Part shown: in pieces, positions 27,183-35,223 of the stretch
Layout: each line of letters opens with the position of its first letter
Position numbering within the stretch: the first letter of the stretch is position 1
Source: Pelomonas sp. CA6
GTDB taxonomy: Bacteria > Pseudomonadota > Gammaproteobacteria > Burkholderiales > Burkholderiaceae_C
Length of the DNA: 64,000 nucleotides
Assembly (NCBI RefSeq): GCF_022549225.1
Contig: NZ_JAKZFD010000001.1
Location: 682,001 to 746,000, forward strand
Direction of reading: 5' to 3'
Notes under the pieces: model-generated
The model's database searches: none
Told to the model about the DNA's origin: nothing
Seen by the model: the letters and a program-made list of their open reading frames with translations, nothing else
Made by a program: the position numbers and the translations under genes

Positions 27183-28454
27183 TCAGGGGCTGACGGTGGC
27201 CTGCGCGGCGTCGCCGAAGGCCTGGGCGCCGCTGATCACGACTTGCTCGCCGGGCGCCAGGCCTTCCAGCACCTCGACCTTGGACAGGCCCTGCGCGCCC
27301 AGGCGCACCGCGCGCCGCGTCGCGATGCCGTCCTTGAGCACATAGGCCCAGCGGCCGCCGCCTTCCTCGACGAAGCTGCCGCGCGCCAGGCCCAGCACCT
27401 TGTCGCGCTTGTCCAGCAGCACGCGCACCGACAGGCGCTGGTTCTGGCGCAGCTGGTCGGGCACGGCGCCATCGAAGCGCAGCCGCGCCGCGACCTCGCC
27501 GTTGACGACCTCGGGCGAGACCGAGCTGATGCGGCCCGGCCAGCTGCGCCCGGCGCCGCTGATTTCGCCGGGCATGCCCACGGCGAGTTCGCGGGCGAAG
27601 CTCTCGGCCACCTGCATCTGCACCTCCAGCGCGCTGAGGTCGATCACGGTCAGCAGCCCGGCGCCGCTGGCCACGTTGGCGCGTTCGGCGACCAGCAGCT
27701 GGCCCACCTGGCCGTCCACCGGCGAGCGCAGCGCCAGCTCGCCGACCTGGCGCCGCAGGTCCTGCACCAGCAGGGTCTGGCGCTGCAGGGCCTGCTGCTT
27801 GGCCTGCAGCTCGAACTTCAGGCTGTCGTCCTTCATCGCCAGGCCCGCCTCGGCGTGGGCGACCGCGATGCGCGCCTTCTCCAGCGCGTCGCGGGCCTTG
27901 TCCACCTGCATGCCGGCGACGGCACCGGCCTCGTAGGCCTTGGTCTGGCGGGCGAGGTCGTTGCGCGCGGTCTGCAGGTCGATCTGCGCGTTTTCCAGCG
28001 CGCTCTTGAGCTCCGAGCGCTGCTGGCGCGCATCGACCTGCGCGCGCAGCAGTTCGGCCTTCTGCGCGTCGGCATTGCTCTGCTCCTGGGCCAGGCGGGC
28101 GCGCAGCTCGGGGCTGTCGAGTTCGGCCAGCAGCTGACCGCGCGTCACGCGGTCGCCGGCCTTGACGCGGAAGCTCAGCAAGCCGCTGGCGGTGGCATAG
28201 AGCGTGGGGCTGTTGGCCGCCACGACGCGGCCCTCGCCAGCCACGTCGCGCTGCAGCGGGCCGACTTCCACCGTGGCCACGGCCAGGCGCTGCAGACTGA
28301 CGGAATTGCCGCCGGCCGCGCCCAGGCGCTGAGCCAGGCCCCAGGCGGCGCCGGCCAGCAGCGCGGCCGTCAGTGCCAGCAACGCGGGCTTGCGCCAGCG
28401 GCGGCGCGCGTCGGTCGCCATGGGGCGGTCTTGGGCGGAGGTGTCGCGGATCAT
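27183..28454 (-). CDS. HlyD/MacA-type periplasmic adaptor
   Basis: 423-aa membrane-fusion protein. The N-terminal membrane anchor is KPALLALTAALLAGAAWGLAQ (about residues 23-43). Then come a barrel-sandwich hybrid (LLSFRVKAGDRVTRGQLLAELDSPELRARL), a long alpha-hairpin coiled coil rich in Q/A/E (about 115-245), the second lipoyl half (LRSPVDGQVGQLLVAERANVASGAGLLTVIDL) and beta-barrel and membrane-proximal domains ending GLAPGEQVVISGAQAFGD. It connects the permease pair with the TolC-like channel. First gene of the operon, about 25 nt downstream of the start expected from the -24/-12 element. AGGGA precedes the ATG. Confidence 0.94.
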   Translation of the reverse strand: MIRDTSAQDRPMATDARRRWRKPALLALTAALLAGAAWGLAQRLGAAGGNSVSLQRLAVATVEVGPLQRDVAGEGRVVAANSPTLYATASGLLSFRVKAGDRVTRGQLLAELDSPELRARLAQEQSNADAQKAELLRAQVDARQQRSELKSALENAQIDLQTARNDLARQTKAYEAGAVAGMQVDKARDALEKARIAVAHAEAGLAMKDDSLKFELQAKQQALQRQTLLVQDLRRQVGELALRSPVDGQVGQLLVAERANVASGAGLLTVIDLSALEVQMQVAESFARELAVGMPGEISGAGRSWPGRISSVSPEVVNGEVAARLRFDGAVPDQLRQNQRLSVRVLLDKRDKVLGLARGSFVEEGGGRWAYVLKDGIATRRAVRLGAQGLSKVEVLEGLAPGEQVVISGAQAFGDAAQATVSP

Positions 28455-28489
28455 CGAGAGGTCCCTGTGTGAGGCGTCCCGCCAAGGAA

Positions 28490-28506
28490 CGCAAGGGCCG
28501 TGCCAA
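28490..28506 (-). promoter_or_regulatory. Sigma-54 (-24/-12) promoter of the efflux operon
   Basis: On the minus strand the sequence reads TTGGCACGGCCCTTGCG, matching YTGGCACGRNNNTTGCW except at the final W. The GG and GC dinucleotides are separated by the required 10 nt. Transcription would begin near 28479, about 25 nt before the adaptor ATG at 28454. It fits control by the NtrC-family regulator encoded in the same operon. Confidence 0.8.
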
Positions 28507-28566
28507 GCTCCCGTTTGCTGGAAATCGTTTGTGATTCAACGACTTGGTGGCTTCGTCGGGCGGCGT

Positions 28567-28597
28567 CCACTGTCCGCGGACAGCGGGCGGACAGTGG
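28567..28597. promoter_or_regulatory. Inverted repeat, candidate enhancer site for the NtrC-like regulator
   Basis: A perfect 11-bp inverted repeat (CCACTGTCCGC, 9-nt spacer, GCGGACAGTGG), with the 12-bp palindrome TGTCCGCGGACA inside its left part (28571-28582). Further GCGGACGG half-site-like words follow to 28640. It sits about 88-118 bp upstream of the predicted sigma-54 start, the usual position of NtrC-type upstream activating sequences. It also lies upstream of the divergent gene at 28739, which could be co-regulated. Confidence 0.6.
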
Positions 28598-28738
28598 CGC
28601 GGACGGTGCGGACGGGCTTGCGCGGACGGGTGTCCGCCTCCCCACGGCCTTGGGGTCCCCACGAGGAAAAACTGTCGTGTCCGGGTGTTACATTGCGGCG
28701 CCCGCGCCTGTCGCGGGACGCATCACCAGGGAGAAACG

Positions 28739-29437
28739 ATGAACACGAAATCCATGCTGGCCGGGCTGCTGATGGCGGCCAGCCTGAGCCTCCACCCCGC
28801 GCTGGCGGAACAGAACCTGGCGCCGGGCTTCAGCCAGCTGGCCAAGTCTTCGTCGGTCGTGGTGATGCCCGTGGACGTGGAGCTGTTCTCGATGTCGGCC
28901 GGCGGCGTGAACGAGCCGCGCGCCGACTGGACCGCGGCGGCCCAGGGCCATATGCGTGGCGCGCTGGCCAGCAAGGCCGACAAGCTGGGCATCAAGACCC
29001 TGCACCTGGAAGAGCGTGAGGCCGACGAGTTCGGCGAGCTGCTGGCGCTGCATGCCGCAGTGGCGCGCTCGATCGCGCTGCATCACTCGGTGGGCGGCGG
29101 CTGGTCGCTGCCCACCAAGGACGGCAAGCTGGACTGGAGCTTTGCCGAGGCCATGAAGCCCATCCAGGCCAAGACGGGCGCGCAGTACGGGCTCTTTGTC
29201 TGGGTGCGCGACAGCTATGCCAGCGCCGAGCGCAAGCTGGCCATGGTGGGCCTTGCGCTGCTGGGCGTGGGCATCACCGGGGGCGCCCAGGTGGGTTATG
29301 CCTCGCTGGTCGATCTCAGCAGCGGGCAGGTGTTGTGGTTCAACCGTCTGGCTCGTGGCAGTGGCGACCTGCGCGAGGCCGAGCCGGCCGCCGAATCCAT
29401 CGAGGCGCTGCTGAGCGGCTTCCCCAAGGTGCAGTGA
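28739..29437 (+). CDS. Exported protein of unknown function
   Basis: 232-aa protein with a clear signal peptide (MNTKSMLAGLLMAASLSLHPALA). The mature part begins with a strand SSSVVVMPVDVELFSMSAGG. It later has LAMVGLALLGVGITGGAQVGYASLVDLSSGQVLWFNRLARGSGDL, a pattern of strands and a turn reminiscent of CsgG/LpoB-like periplasmic domains, although I cannot assign it to a family. It overlaps the M48 protease start by one base (TGATG) and forms an operon with it and the lipoprotein. GGGAG lies upstream of the ATG. It is divergent from the efflux operon. Confidence 0.6.
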   Translation: MNTKSMLAGLLMAASLSLHPALAEQNLAPGFSQLAKSSSVVVMPVDVELFSMSAGGVNEPRADWTAAAQGHMRGALASKADKLGIKTLHLEEREADEFGELLALHAAVARSIALHHSVGGGWSLPTKDGKLDWSFAEAMKPIQAKTGAQYGLFVWVRDSYASAERKLAMVGLALLGVGITGGAQVGYASLVDLSSGQVLWFNRLARGSGDLREAEPAAESIEALLSGFPKVQ

Positions 29438-30561
29438 TGAAGCGCCGTACCCTGGTGGCCGGGCTGGGGCTGGGCTGCCTGCATTGCGCCACGCTGGCGC
29501 AGGAGCAGTGGGCCGCACCGGCGCGCTTCGTCCGGCCCGAGGCGGGCAGCGACGAGGGCGGGCTGTGGGCGATGATGGAGCGCGAGGAAACCAAGCTGCG
29601 CCGCAGCCCCTTCCTGCTGCGCGACGCGCCGCTGCGCGACTATCTGCAGGAGATCGCCTGCAAGCTGGCCGGCGACCATTGCGCCGACGTGCGCGTCTAC
29701 CCGGTGCGCACGCCCTTCTTCAATGCGTCGATGGCCCCCAACGGGATGATGCAGGTCTGGTCCGGCCTGCTGCTGCGGGTGGACAACGAGGCCCAGCTCG
29801 CCGCGGTGCTGGGCCACGAGATCGGCCATTACCTGCAGCGCCATTCGCTGGAACGCCTGCGCGACGCCAAGGCGCGCAGCGCCTTCGGCATGTTCATGGG
29901 TATGTTCGGCATCGTCGGCCTGGTGGGGCAGATGGCGGCGCTGGCCGGCGCCTTTGGCTTCTCGCGCGATCAGGAGCGCCAGGCGGACAGCATCGGCCTG
30001 GCGCTGATGCGCCGCGCCGGCTATGACACCCGCGAGGCGGCCAAGATCTGGGAGAACCTGCGCGCCGAGGTGGCGGCGGGCCACGACCCCTCGCGCGGCA
30101 GCCCGCTGTTCGCCACCCATCCGCCGTCGGAGGAGCGCAGCGCGACGCTGACGCGGCTGGCCGAGGCGGACAGCGGCGGCTTCGTCGGCGAGGCGGAACT
30201 GGGCAGCCGCCTGGCCACGCTGCAGCAGATGATGCTGGAGGACGAGCTCAAGCGCGGCCAGCACGGCGAAACCCTGGTGCTGCTGGACCGGCTGGTGAAG
30301 CGCTCGCCGCAGCGCGCGGACCTGCTGTACTTCCGCGGCGAGACGCGCCGGCTGCGCGCGCAGGACGGCGACCTGGACCTGGCGCTGCAGGACTTCGAGC
30401 AGGCCCGCGCGATCGGGCAGGAGCCGCCGCAGCTGTACCGCGCGCAGGGCTACATCCACCGCAGCCGCGAACAGACCGAGCAGGCGCGCGCCGCCTTTGC
30501 CCGCTATGTCGAACTGGCGCCCGAGGCCGCCGACGCCGGGCTGATCAAGAGTTTTCTTTGA
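29437..30561 (+). CDS. Exported M48-family metalloprotease with TPR-like tail
   Basis: 374-aa zinc protease of the BepA/LoiP (M48) type. The signal-like N-terminus MKRRTLVAGLGLGCLHCATLAQ carries a KRR motif. The catalytic motif is LGHEIGHYLQRHSLE (H127, E128, H131), and the third zinc ligand lies in RDQERQADSIGL. A hydrophobic segment (FGMFMGMFGIVGLVGQMAALAGAF) separates them, as in the family. The C-terminal ~110 residues look like tetratricopeptide repeats (ALQDFEQARAIGQEPPQLYRAQGYIHRS). BepA-like proteins control folding and turnover of outer-membrane proteins. The adjacent lipoprotein may be its partner, by inference. Confidence 0.9.
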   Translation: MKRRTLVAGLGLGCLHCATLAQEQWAAPARFVRPEAGSDEGGLWAMMEREETKLRRSPFLLRDAPLRDYLQEIACKLAGDHCADVRVYPVRTPFFNASMAPNGMMQVWSGLLLRVDNEAQLAAVLGHEIGHYLQRHSLERLRDAKARSAFGMFMGMFGIVGLVGQMAALAGAFGFSRDQERQADSIGLALMRRAGYDTREAAKIWENLRAEVAAGHDPSRGSPLFATHPPSEERSATLTRLAEADSGGFVGEAELGSRLATLQQMMLEDELKRGQHGETLVLLDRLVKRSPQRADLLYFRGETRRLRAQDGDLDLALQDFEQARAIGQEPPQLYRAQGYIHRSREQTEQARAAFARYVELAPEAADAGLIKSFL

Positions 30562-30572
30562 GGGAGCGAACG

Positions 30573-31163
30573 TTGAAAAAGACGCTGAATGCGAAGCTGG
30601 CCGCGCTGTGCGTGGCCCTGGTGCTGTCGGGCTGTGCCGCGGTGACCAAGGTGGCCAGCGGCGACGCGGTGGTTGGCAACCGGCTGGCGCTGAAGCTGGA
30701 CACGGCCTGGAACCAGTTCGAGCAGGGCCTGGGCAACAACACGCCGACCTGGACCGTGGAAGGCATCACCGTCGACGCGCTGCAGTTCTACGTGGGCATC
30801 AAGGACGGCCAGCCCATCACCCGGCTGATGGACAACGACAAGAGCAAGAAGCCGCTGAACTTCCGCGCCGACATGCAGCCGGCCGACATCGTCGCGCTGT
30901 ACGAGGCGCTGCTGACGCGCGACGGCTCCAGCTTCCAGTTGGAAAAGCTGGAGCCGGCCAGCTTCCTGGGGGGCCAGGGCTTCCGCTTCGAGTACGCGCT
31001 CAACCGCAAGGTCGACGACGTGCCGATGCGCGGCATGGCCTATGGCGCGGTGCGCAACGGCGAGCTGTTCGTGATCCACTACAGCGCGCCGCGCCTGGTG
31101 TTCTTCCCGCGCTACCAGCCGCGTGTGGAGGCGCTGATCCGCAGCGCATCGGTCAAGGGCTGA
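30573..31163 (+). CDS. Putative lipoprotein (TTG start)
   Basis: 196-aa protein with a lipoprotein signal peptide, KKTLNAKLAALCVALVLSGC, with the lipobox LSGC and acylated Cys about residue 20. No ATG is suitable. The TTG at 30573 is preceded by AGGGAG at 8 nt spacing and begins just before the signal peptide, so it is the preferred start; a TTG at 30558 overlaps the protease stop. The mature part (FEYALNRKVDDVPMRGMAYGAVRNGELFVIHYSAPRLVFFPRYQPRVEALIRSA) resembles a small mixed alpha/beta domain. Its function is unknown to me. Third gene of the exported-protein operon. Confidence 0.72.
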   Translation: MKKTLNAKLAALCVALVLSGCAAVTKVASGDAVVGNRLALKLDTAWNQFEQGLGNNTPTWTVEGITVDALQFYVGIKDGQPITRLMDNDKSKKPLNFRADMQPADIVALYEALLTRDGSSFQLEKLEPASFLGGQGFRFEYALNRKVDDVPMRGMAYGAVRNGELFVIHYSAPRLVFFPRYQPRVEALIRSASVKG

Positions 31164-31214
31164 GCCCCGGCCGAGATCGCGCCACGCCCCTCGCGGGGGC
31201 GCGGCGCTCTTGCC

Positions 31215-33038
31215 TCACTTGCCCCAGCCGTCCTTCAGCCCGGTGATCTTGTTGAACACCGGCGCGTCGGCGCGGTGGTCGACGCGGTCGGCGACGAAGT
31301 AGCCGTGGCGCTCGAACTGGAACTTCTGTTCCGGCTGGGCGCCGGCCAGCGAAGGCTCGAGGTAGCCGCGCGTCACGCGCTTGGCGGCGGGGTTGAGCAG
31401 CTCGAGGAAGTTGCGCTCGCCGGCATCGGGCTGCGGCTCGGTGAACAGGCGGTCGTAGAGGCGCAGCTCGGTGGGCACGGCCTCGTGCGCGCCCACCCAG
31501 GTGATCACGCCCTTGACCTTGATCGCGTCGGCGCCCGGAGTGCCGCTCTTGGTGTCGGGCACCAGGTTGGCGAGCACCGCGGTGACGCGGCCCTCGGCGT
31601 CCTTCTCGCAGCCGGTGCACTCGATCACATAGCCGTACTTCAGGCGCGCCTTGTTGCCCGGGTAGAGGCGGTGATAGCCCTTGACGGGGACTTCCATGAA
31701 GTCCTCGCGCTCAATCCACAGCGTGGGACCCAGCGAGAACTGGCGCGTGCCCAGCTCCGGCAGATGCGGATGGGCTGGCGCGCTGCAGGGCTCGCGGTGC
31801 TCGAGGCTGCCGAAGATGTCGGCGTAGTTGCCGAGCTTGAGCGGCAGCGGGTCCAGCACCGCCATCGCGCGCGCGGCCTTGCCTTCCAGGTCGCCGCGCA
31901 GGCAGCCGTCCAGCACCGAGTAGTCGATCCAGCTGTTGGTCTTGCTCGCGCCGGTGCTCTCGACCATCGCGCGGATGCTCTCGGCCGTGTAGCCGCGGCG
32001 GCGCATGCCCACCAGCGTGGGCATGCGCGGGTCGTCCCAGCCGTCCACATGGCCTTCCTCGACCAACTGGCGCAGCTTGCGCTTGGAGGTCACGACATAG
32101 CTCAGGTTCAGGCGGCCGAACTCGTACTGGTGCGGCAGCGGGCGCGCGAGCAGGCCGCCCTCGGCCAGGCGCTCCAGCAGCCAGTCGTAGAACGGGCGCT
32201 GGTCCTCGAACTCCAGCGTGCAGATGGAGTGGGTGATGCACTCCAGCGCGTCCTCGATCGGGTGGGCGTAGGTGTACATCGGGTAGATGCACCAGGTGTC
32301 GCCGGTGTTGTGGTGGGTGGCGCGGCGGATGCGGTACAGCGCCGGGTCGCGCAGGTTGATGTTGGGCGAGGCCATGTCGATCTTGGCCCGCAGCACCATC
32401 GCGCCGTCGGGGTGCTTGCCGTCGCGCATTTCGCGCAGGCGCGCGAGGTTCTGCTCCGGCGTGCGGTCGCGGAAGGGGCTGTTCTTGCCCGGCGTGGAGA
32501 AGTCGCCGCGGTTGGCGCGCATCTCCTCGGCCGTCTGCTCGTCCACATAGGCCAGCCCCTGCGAGACCAGGTACTCGGCGGCGCGGTACATGAAGTCGAA
32601 GTAGTTGCTGGCGTAGTAGAGGTTGGACTGCCCGCCCTGTTCCCAGGACCAGCCCAGCCAGGCGACCATTTCCTTGATCGCGTCGACGTATTCCTGCTCT
32701 TCCTTCTCGGGGTTGGTGTCGTCGAAGCGCAGGTGGCAGGCGCCGCCGTAGTCGCGCGCCAGCCCGAAGTTCAGGCAGATGCTCTTGGCATGGCCGATGT
32801 GCAGATACCCGTTGGGCTCGGGCGGGAAGCGCGTGCGGATGCGGGCCGCGTCCAGCGGGCCGGCCGCATGGTGCGCGGCATCGCCGGGGCCGCCGCCGAA
32901 GTGCCGCTGCGGCTGGAAACCCTGCTCCAGGTCGCGCTCGATGATGGCGCGAAGGAAGTTGCTGGGTTTGACGGCGGCGTCGGGGGTGGCCTTGTCGGCG
33001 GTGGCGGTGGCCTTGGCGTCGGTGGACATCGGGTGCAT
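31215..33038 (-). CDS. glnS: Glutaminyl-tRNA synthetase
   Basis: 607-aa class I synthetase charging tRNA-Gln. It has TRFPPEPNGYLHIGHAKSICLNFGLA (HIGH), DDTNPEKEEQEYVDAI and the KMSKS equivalent VTSKRKL. The GlnRS-type anticodon-binding beta-barrels follow (GTRQFSLGPTLWIEREDFMEVPVKGYHRLYPG and FQFERHGYFVADRVDH). A ~30-residue Ala/Lys/Thr-rich N-terminal extension (TDAKATATADKATPDAAVK) precedes the enzyme. ATG at 33029 (MSTD...) is an alternative start. Confidence 0.98.
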   Translation of the reverse strand: MHPMSTDAKATATADKATPDAAVKPSNFLRAIIERDLEQGFQPQRHFGGGPGDAAHHAAGPLDAARIRTRFPPEPNGYLHIGHAKSICLNFGLARDYGGACHLRFDDTNPEKEEQEYVDAIKEMVAWLGWSWEQGGQSNLYYASNYFDFMYRAAEYLVSQGLAYVDEQTAEEMRANRGDFSTPGKNSPFRDRTPEQNLARLREMRDGKHPDGAMVLRAKIDMASPNINLRDPALYRIRRATHHNTGDTWCIYPMYTYAHPIEDALECITHSICTLEFEDQRPFYDWLLERLAEGGLLARPLPHQYEFGRLNLSYVVTSKRKLRQLVEEGHVDGWDDPRMPTLVGMRRRGYTAESIRAMVESTGASKTNSWIDYSVLDGCLRGDLEGKAARAMAVLDPLPLKLGNYADIFGSLEHREPCSAPAHPHLPELGTRQFSLGPTLWIEREDFMEVPVKGYHRLYPGNKARLKYGYVIECTGCEKDAEGRVTAVLANLVPDTKSGTPGADAIKVKGVITWVGAHEAVPTELRLYDRLFTEPQPDAGERNFLELLNPAAKRVTRGYLEPSLAGAQPEQKFQFERHGYFVADRVDHRADAPVFNKITGLKDGWGK

Positions 33039-33077
33039 TCCGTGCTTTGGAAGGCCTGAGATTCTATCGGGCGGCGC

Positions 33078-33878
33078 CTACAGCGCCTTGAAGAGATGGG
33101 CATACATGCGGCTCACCCCCAGGGTCTCGGGGCGCTGGCGCAGATGCAGCGTGAGCTTGCCGTTGTCGTCGCGGCTCAGGCGGTGGATGGCGTCCACCTG
33201 CACGATGGTGCCGCGATGGATCTGCCAGAAGCGCTGCGGGTCCAGCTGCGGCAGCAGCTCGCGCAGCGAGACGCGTACCAGATAGTCCTTGTCCGCGGTC
33301 TGCACGCGCAGGTATTTGTCGGCCGCCTCCAGGTAGAGCACCTCGTCCAGCGGCAGCATCAGGATGCCGCTGCCCACGCCCACCTGCAGATGGCGCAGCG
33401 TTGCCGCGGCGGGCGCCTGGCCGGCCGCCGGCGAGCCCAGCAGCGCGCGCAGCTGGGCCAGCACCGCGTCCTGCGCCGGGCCCTGCGCGCCCTGGCGCTG
33501 CGCCAGGGCCTGCTGCAGGCGCTGCACGGTCTGCGCCAGGCGCTCGCGCTGCACGGGCTTGAGCACATAGTCCACCGCCGCGCGCTCGAAGGCCTGCAGC
33601 GCGTACTGGTCGTAGGCGGTCACGAAGACCAGCAGCGGCAGCGGCCGGCCCTCGGGCCAGTCCTCGGCCAGCTGCTCGGCGGCCTCCAGCCCGGTCTGGC
33701 CCGGCATGCGGATGTCCAGGAAGCACAGGTCGGGCTGGTGCTGCAGCGCCAGTTCGACGGCGGCCGTGCCGTGCGGCGCGGTGGCGACGATGCGCAGCTC
33801 CGGCCACAGCGCGGCCAGTTCCTGGCGCAGGTGGGCGGCCAGCAGTTCCTCGTCTTCGGCGATCAGGGCGGTGGGCAT
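33078..33878 (-). CDS. LytTR-family response regulator (AlgR/LytR-like)
   Basis: 266-aa regulator with an N-terminal receiver (ALIAEDEELLAAHL, phospho-acceptor D in LCFLDIRMPGQTGLEA, FVTAYDQYALQAFERAAVDYVLKP) and a C-terminal LytTR DNA-binding domain. The latter contains LDEVLYLEAADKYLRVQTADKDYLVRVSLRELLPQLDPQRFWQIHRGTIV. The DNA-binding motif family usually recognises direct repeats near promoters. The ATG is 2 nt after the stop of its sensor at 33881. It ends 40 bp upstream of the glnS start and reads in the same direction. Confidence 0.93.
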   Translation of the reverse strand: MPTALIAEDEELLAAHLRQELAALWPELRIVATAPHGTAAVELALQHQPDLCFLDIRMPGQTGLEAAEQLAEDWPEGRPLPLLVFVTAYDQYALQAFERAAVDYVLKPVQRERLAQTVQRLQQALAQRQGAQGPAQDAVLAQLRALLGSPAAGQAPAAATLRHLQVGVGSGILMLPLDEVLYLEAADKYLRVQTADKDYLVRVSLRELLPQLDPQRFWQIHRGTIVQVDAIHRLSRDDNGKLTLHLRQRPETLGVSRMYAHLFKAL

Positions 33879-33880
33879 GG

Positions 33881-35008
33881 TCAGCAGGTCTTGGCTTGGG
33901 AATCGGTGCCGGCCAGCGCGGCCAGCGGGATGCGGATCTCGGCGCGCGTGCCACCGCCGTCGCGGGGCAGCAGCAGGAACTGTGCGGCGTCGCCATAGCA
34001 GACCGCCAGGCGCTCGCGCACCTGCTGGGTGCCAAAGCCGGTGCCAGGTGTTGCCGGCGCGCCGCGGGGGGAGGCCGGCGCGGCCAGCCCGCGGCCGTCG
34101 TCCTCGACGCGCAGGCGCAGCGTGTCGCCGTCGACGTGGGCCTGCACGCGCAGCAGCCCACCGCCGACATGCGGCTCCAGCCCGTGCTTGATCGCGTTCT
34201 CGACCAGCGGCTGCAGCAGCAATGGCGGCACCGGCAGCGTCTCCAGCGCGGCGGGCAGCTCCAGCTCGGGGCGCAGCCGCGCGCCCATGCGCACCTGCAT
34301 CAGCGCTAGGTAGTCGGCGAGGCGGCCGAACTCGTCCTTCAGACTGTGGCGCGCCGCGCGCGAGGCTGTCAGCGTGGCGCGCAGGAAGGCGATCAGGTGG
34401 TCCAGCATCTGCTGCGCGCGCGCCGCGTCCATGCTGATCAGCACGCGCAGGTTGGCCAGGGTGTTGAACAGCATGTGCGGCTCCAGCTGGGACTGCAGCA
34501 GCGCCAGCTGGGTCTCCGCCACCTGGCGCTGCATGGTCTGCGCGCGCGCCTCGGCGGCGGCCAGGCGCTGGCGGTTCAGGAAGAACACCGTCAGCGCGAG
34601 GCCGGGCAGCAGCGAGATGGCCATGATGGTCAGCGCGCGGCGCAGGCTGGTGTTGTGCAGCCCGGCCTCGTTGTAGCCGGTGACCGCGTTGGCGATTTCG
34701 TTGCCCAGCGAGTAGCCCAGCCCGGTGCCCAGCACCAGGCTCAGCATCATCAGCGGCCAACCGGGCCATTCGCCGCCGTCGCGGCGCAGCAGGCGCGCCA
34801 GGAGGATGCGCAGCGACTGTGTGCAGACCGAGCAGCACAGGGTGATGAAGAAGGTGTAGGTCAGGGTCGGCAGCAGGCGCTGGCGAAACACCAGCATCAG
34901 CAGCGCGGTGATGCCCACGGTGACCAGGACCAGGATGAGGACCTGCTGCAGCCACCAGCGTGGCCAGTCCTTGGGGGCGGGGATCAACGGGGCGGCGGGT
35001 GGGGGCAC
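33881..35008 (-). CDS. LytS/AlgZ-type sensor histidine kinase
   Basis: 375-aa membrane kinase with four hydrophobic helices in residues 15-150 (VLILVLVTVGITALLMLVF, LTYTFFITLCCSVCTQSL, WPLMMLSLVLGTGLGYSLG, LTIMAISLLPGLALTVFFL). The HisK-type phospho-acceptor box LLQSQLEPHMLFNTLANLRVLI has its His at about residue 178. The ATPase domain has N box LLQPLVENAIKHGLEP and G boxes VEDDGRGL and GTGFGTQQVRERL. It forms an operon with the LytTR regulator. The stimulus is unknown. Confidence 0.92.
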   Translation of the reverse strand: MPPPAAPLIPAPKDWPRWWLQQVLILVLVTVGITALLMLVFRQRLLPTLTYTFFITLCCSVCTQSLRILLARLLRRDGGEWPGWPLMMLSLVLGTGLGYSLGNEIANAVTGYNEAGLHNTSLRRALTIMAISLLPGLALTVFFLNRQRLAAAEARAQTMQRQVAETQLALLQSQLEPHMLFNTLANLRVLISMDAARAQQMLDHLIAFLRATLTASRAARHSLKDEFGRLADYLALMQVRMGARLRPELELPAALETLPVPPLLLQPLVENAIKHGLEPHVGGGLLRVQAHVDGDTLRLRVEDDGRGLAAPASPRGAPATPGTGFGTQQVRERLAVCYGDAAQFLLLPRDGGGTRAEIRIPLAALAGTDSQAKTC

Positions 35009-35223
35009 GGGAGTCCGGGGCTGGGTGGGTCGGGGAGCCGCTGCGGGCCGGAATCAGGGAGCGGGTGGTGCGGGTGGGTCGGTGTCCAGCATACCGAACA
35101 CCGGGGCCCGGCTCGCCGTGGCGCTGGTTGCACTGTCGCGCATCGCGGACGGCGCGGCCAGGGCGCCGCGACGAAGTGCCGCCCGCTGGCGCCGGGCGCG
35201 CCGGGCCGGCGCGAGCGGCCGGA

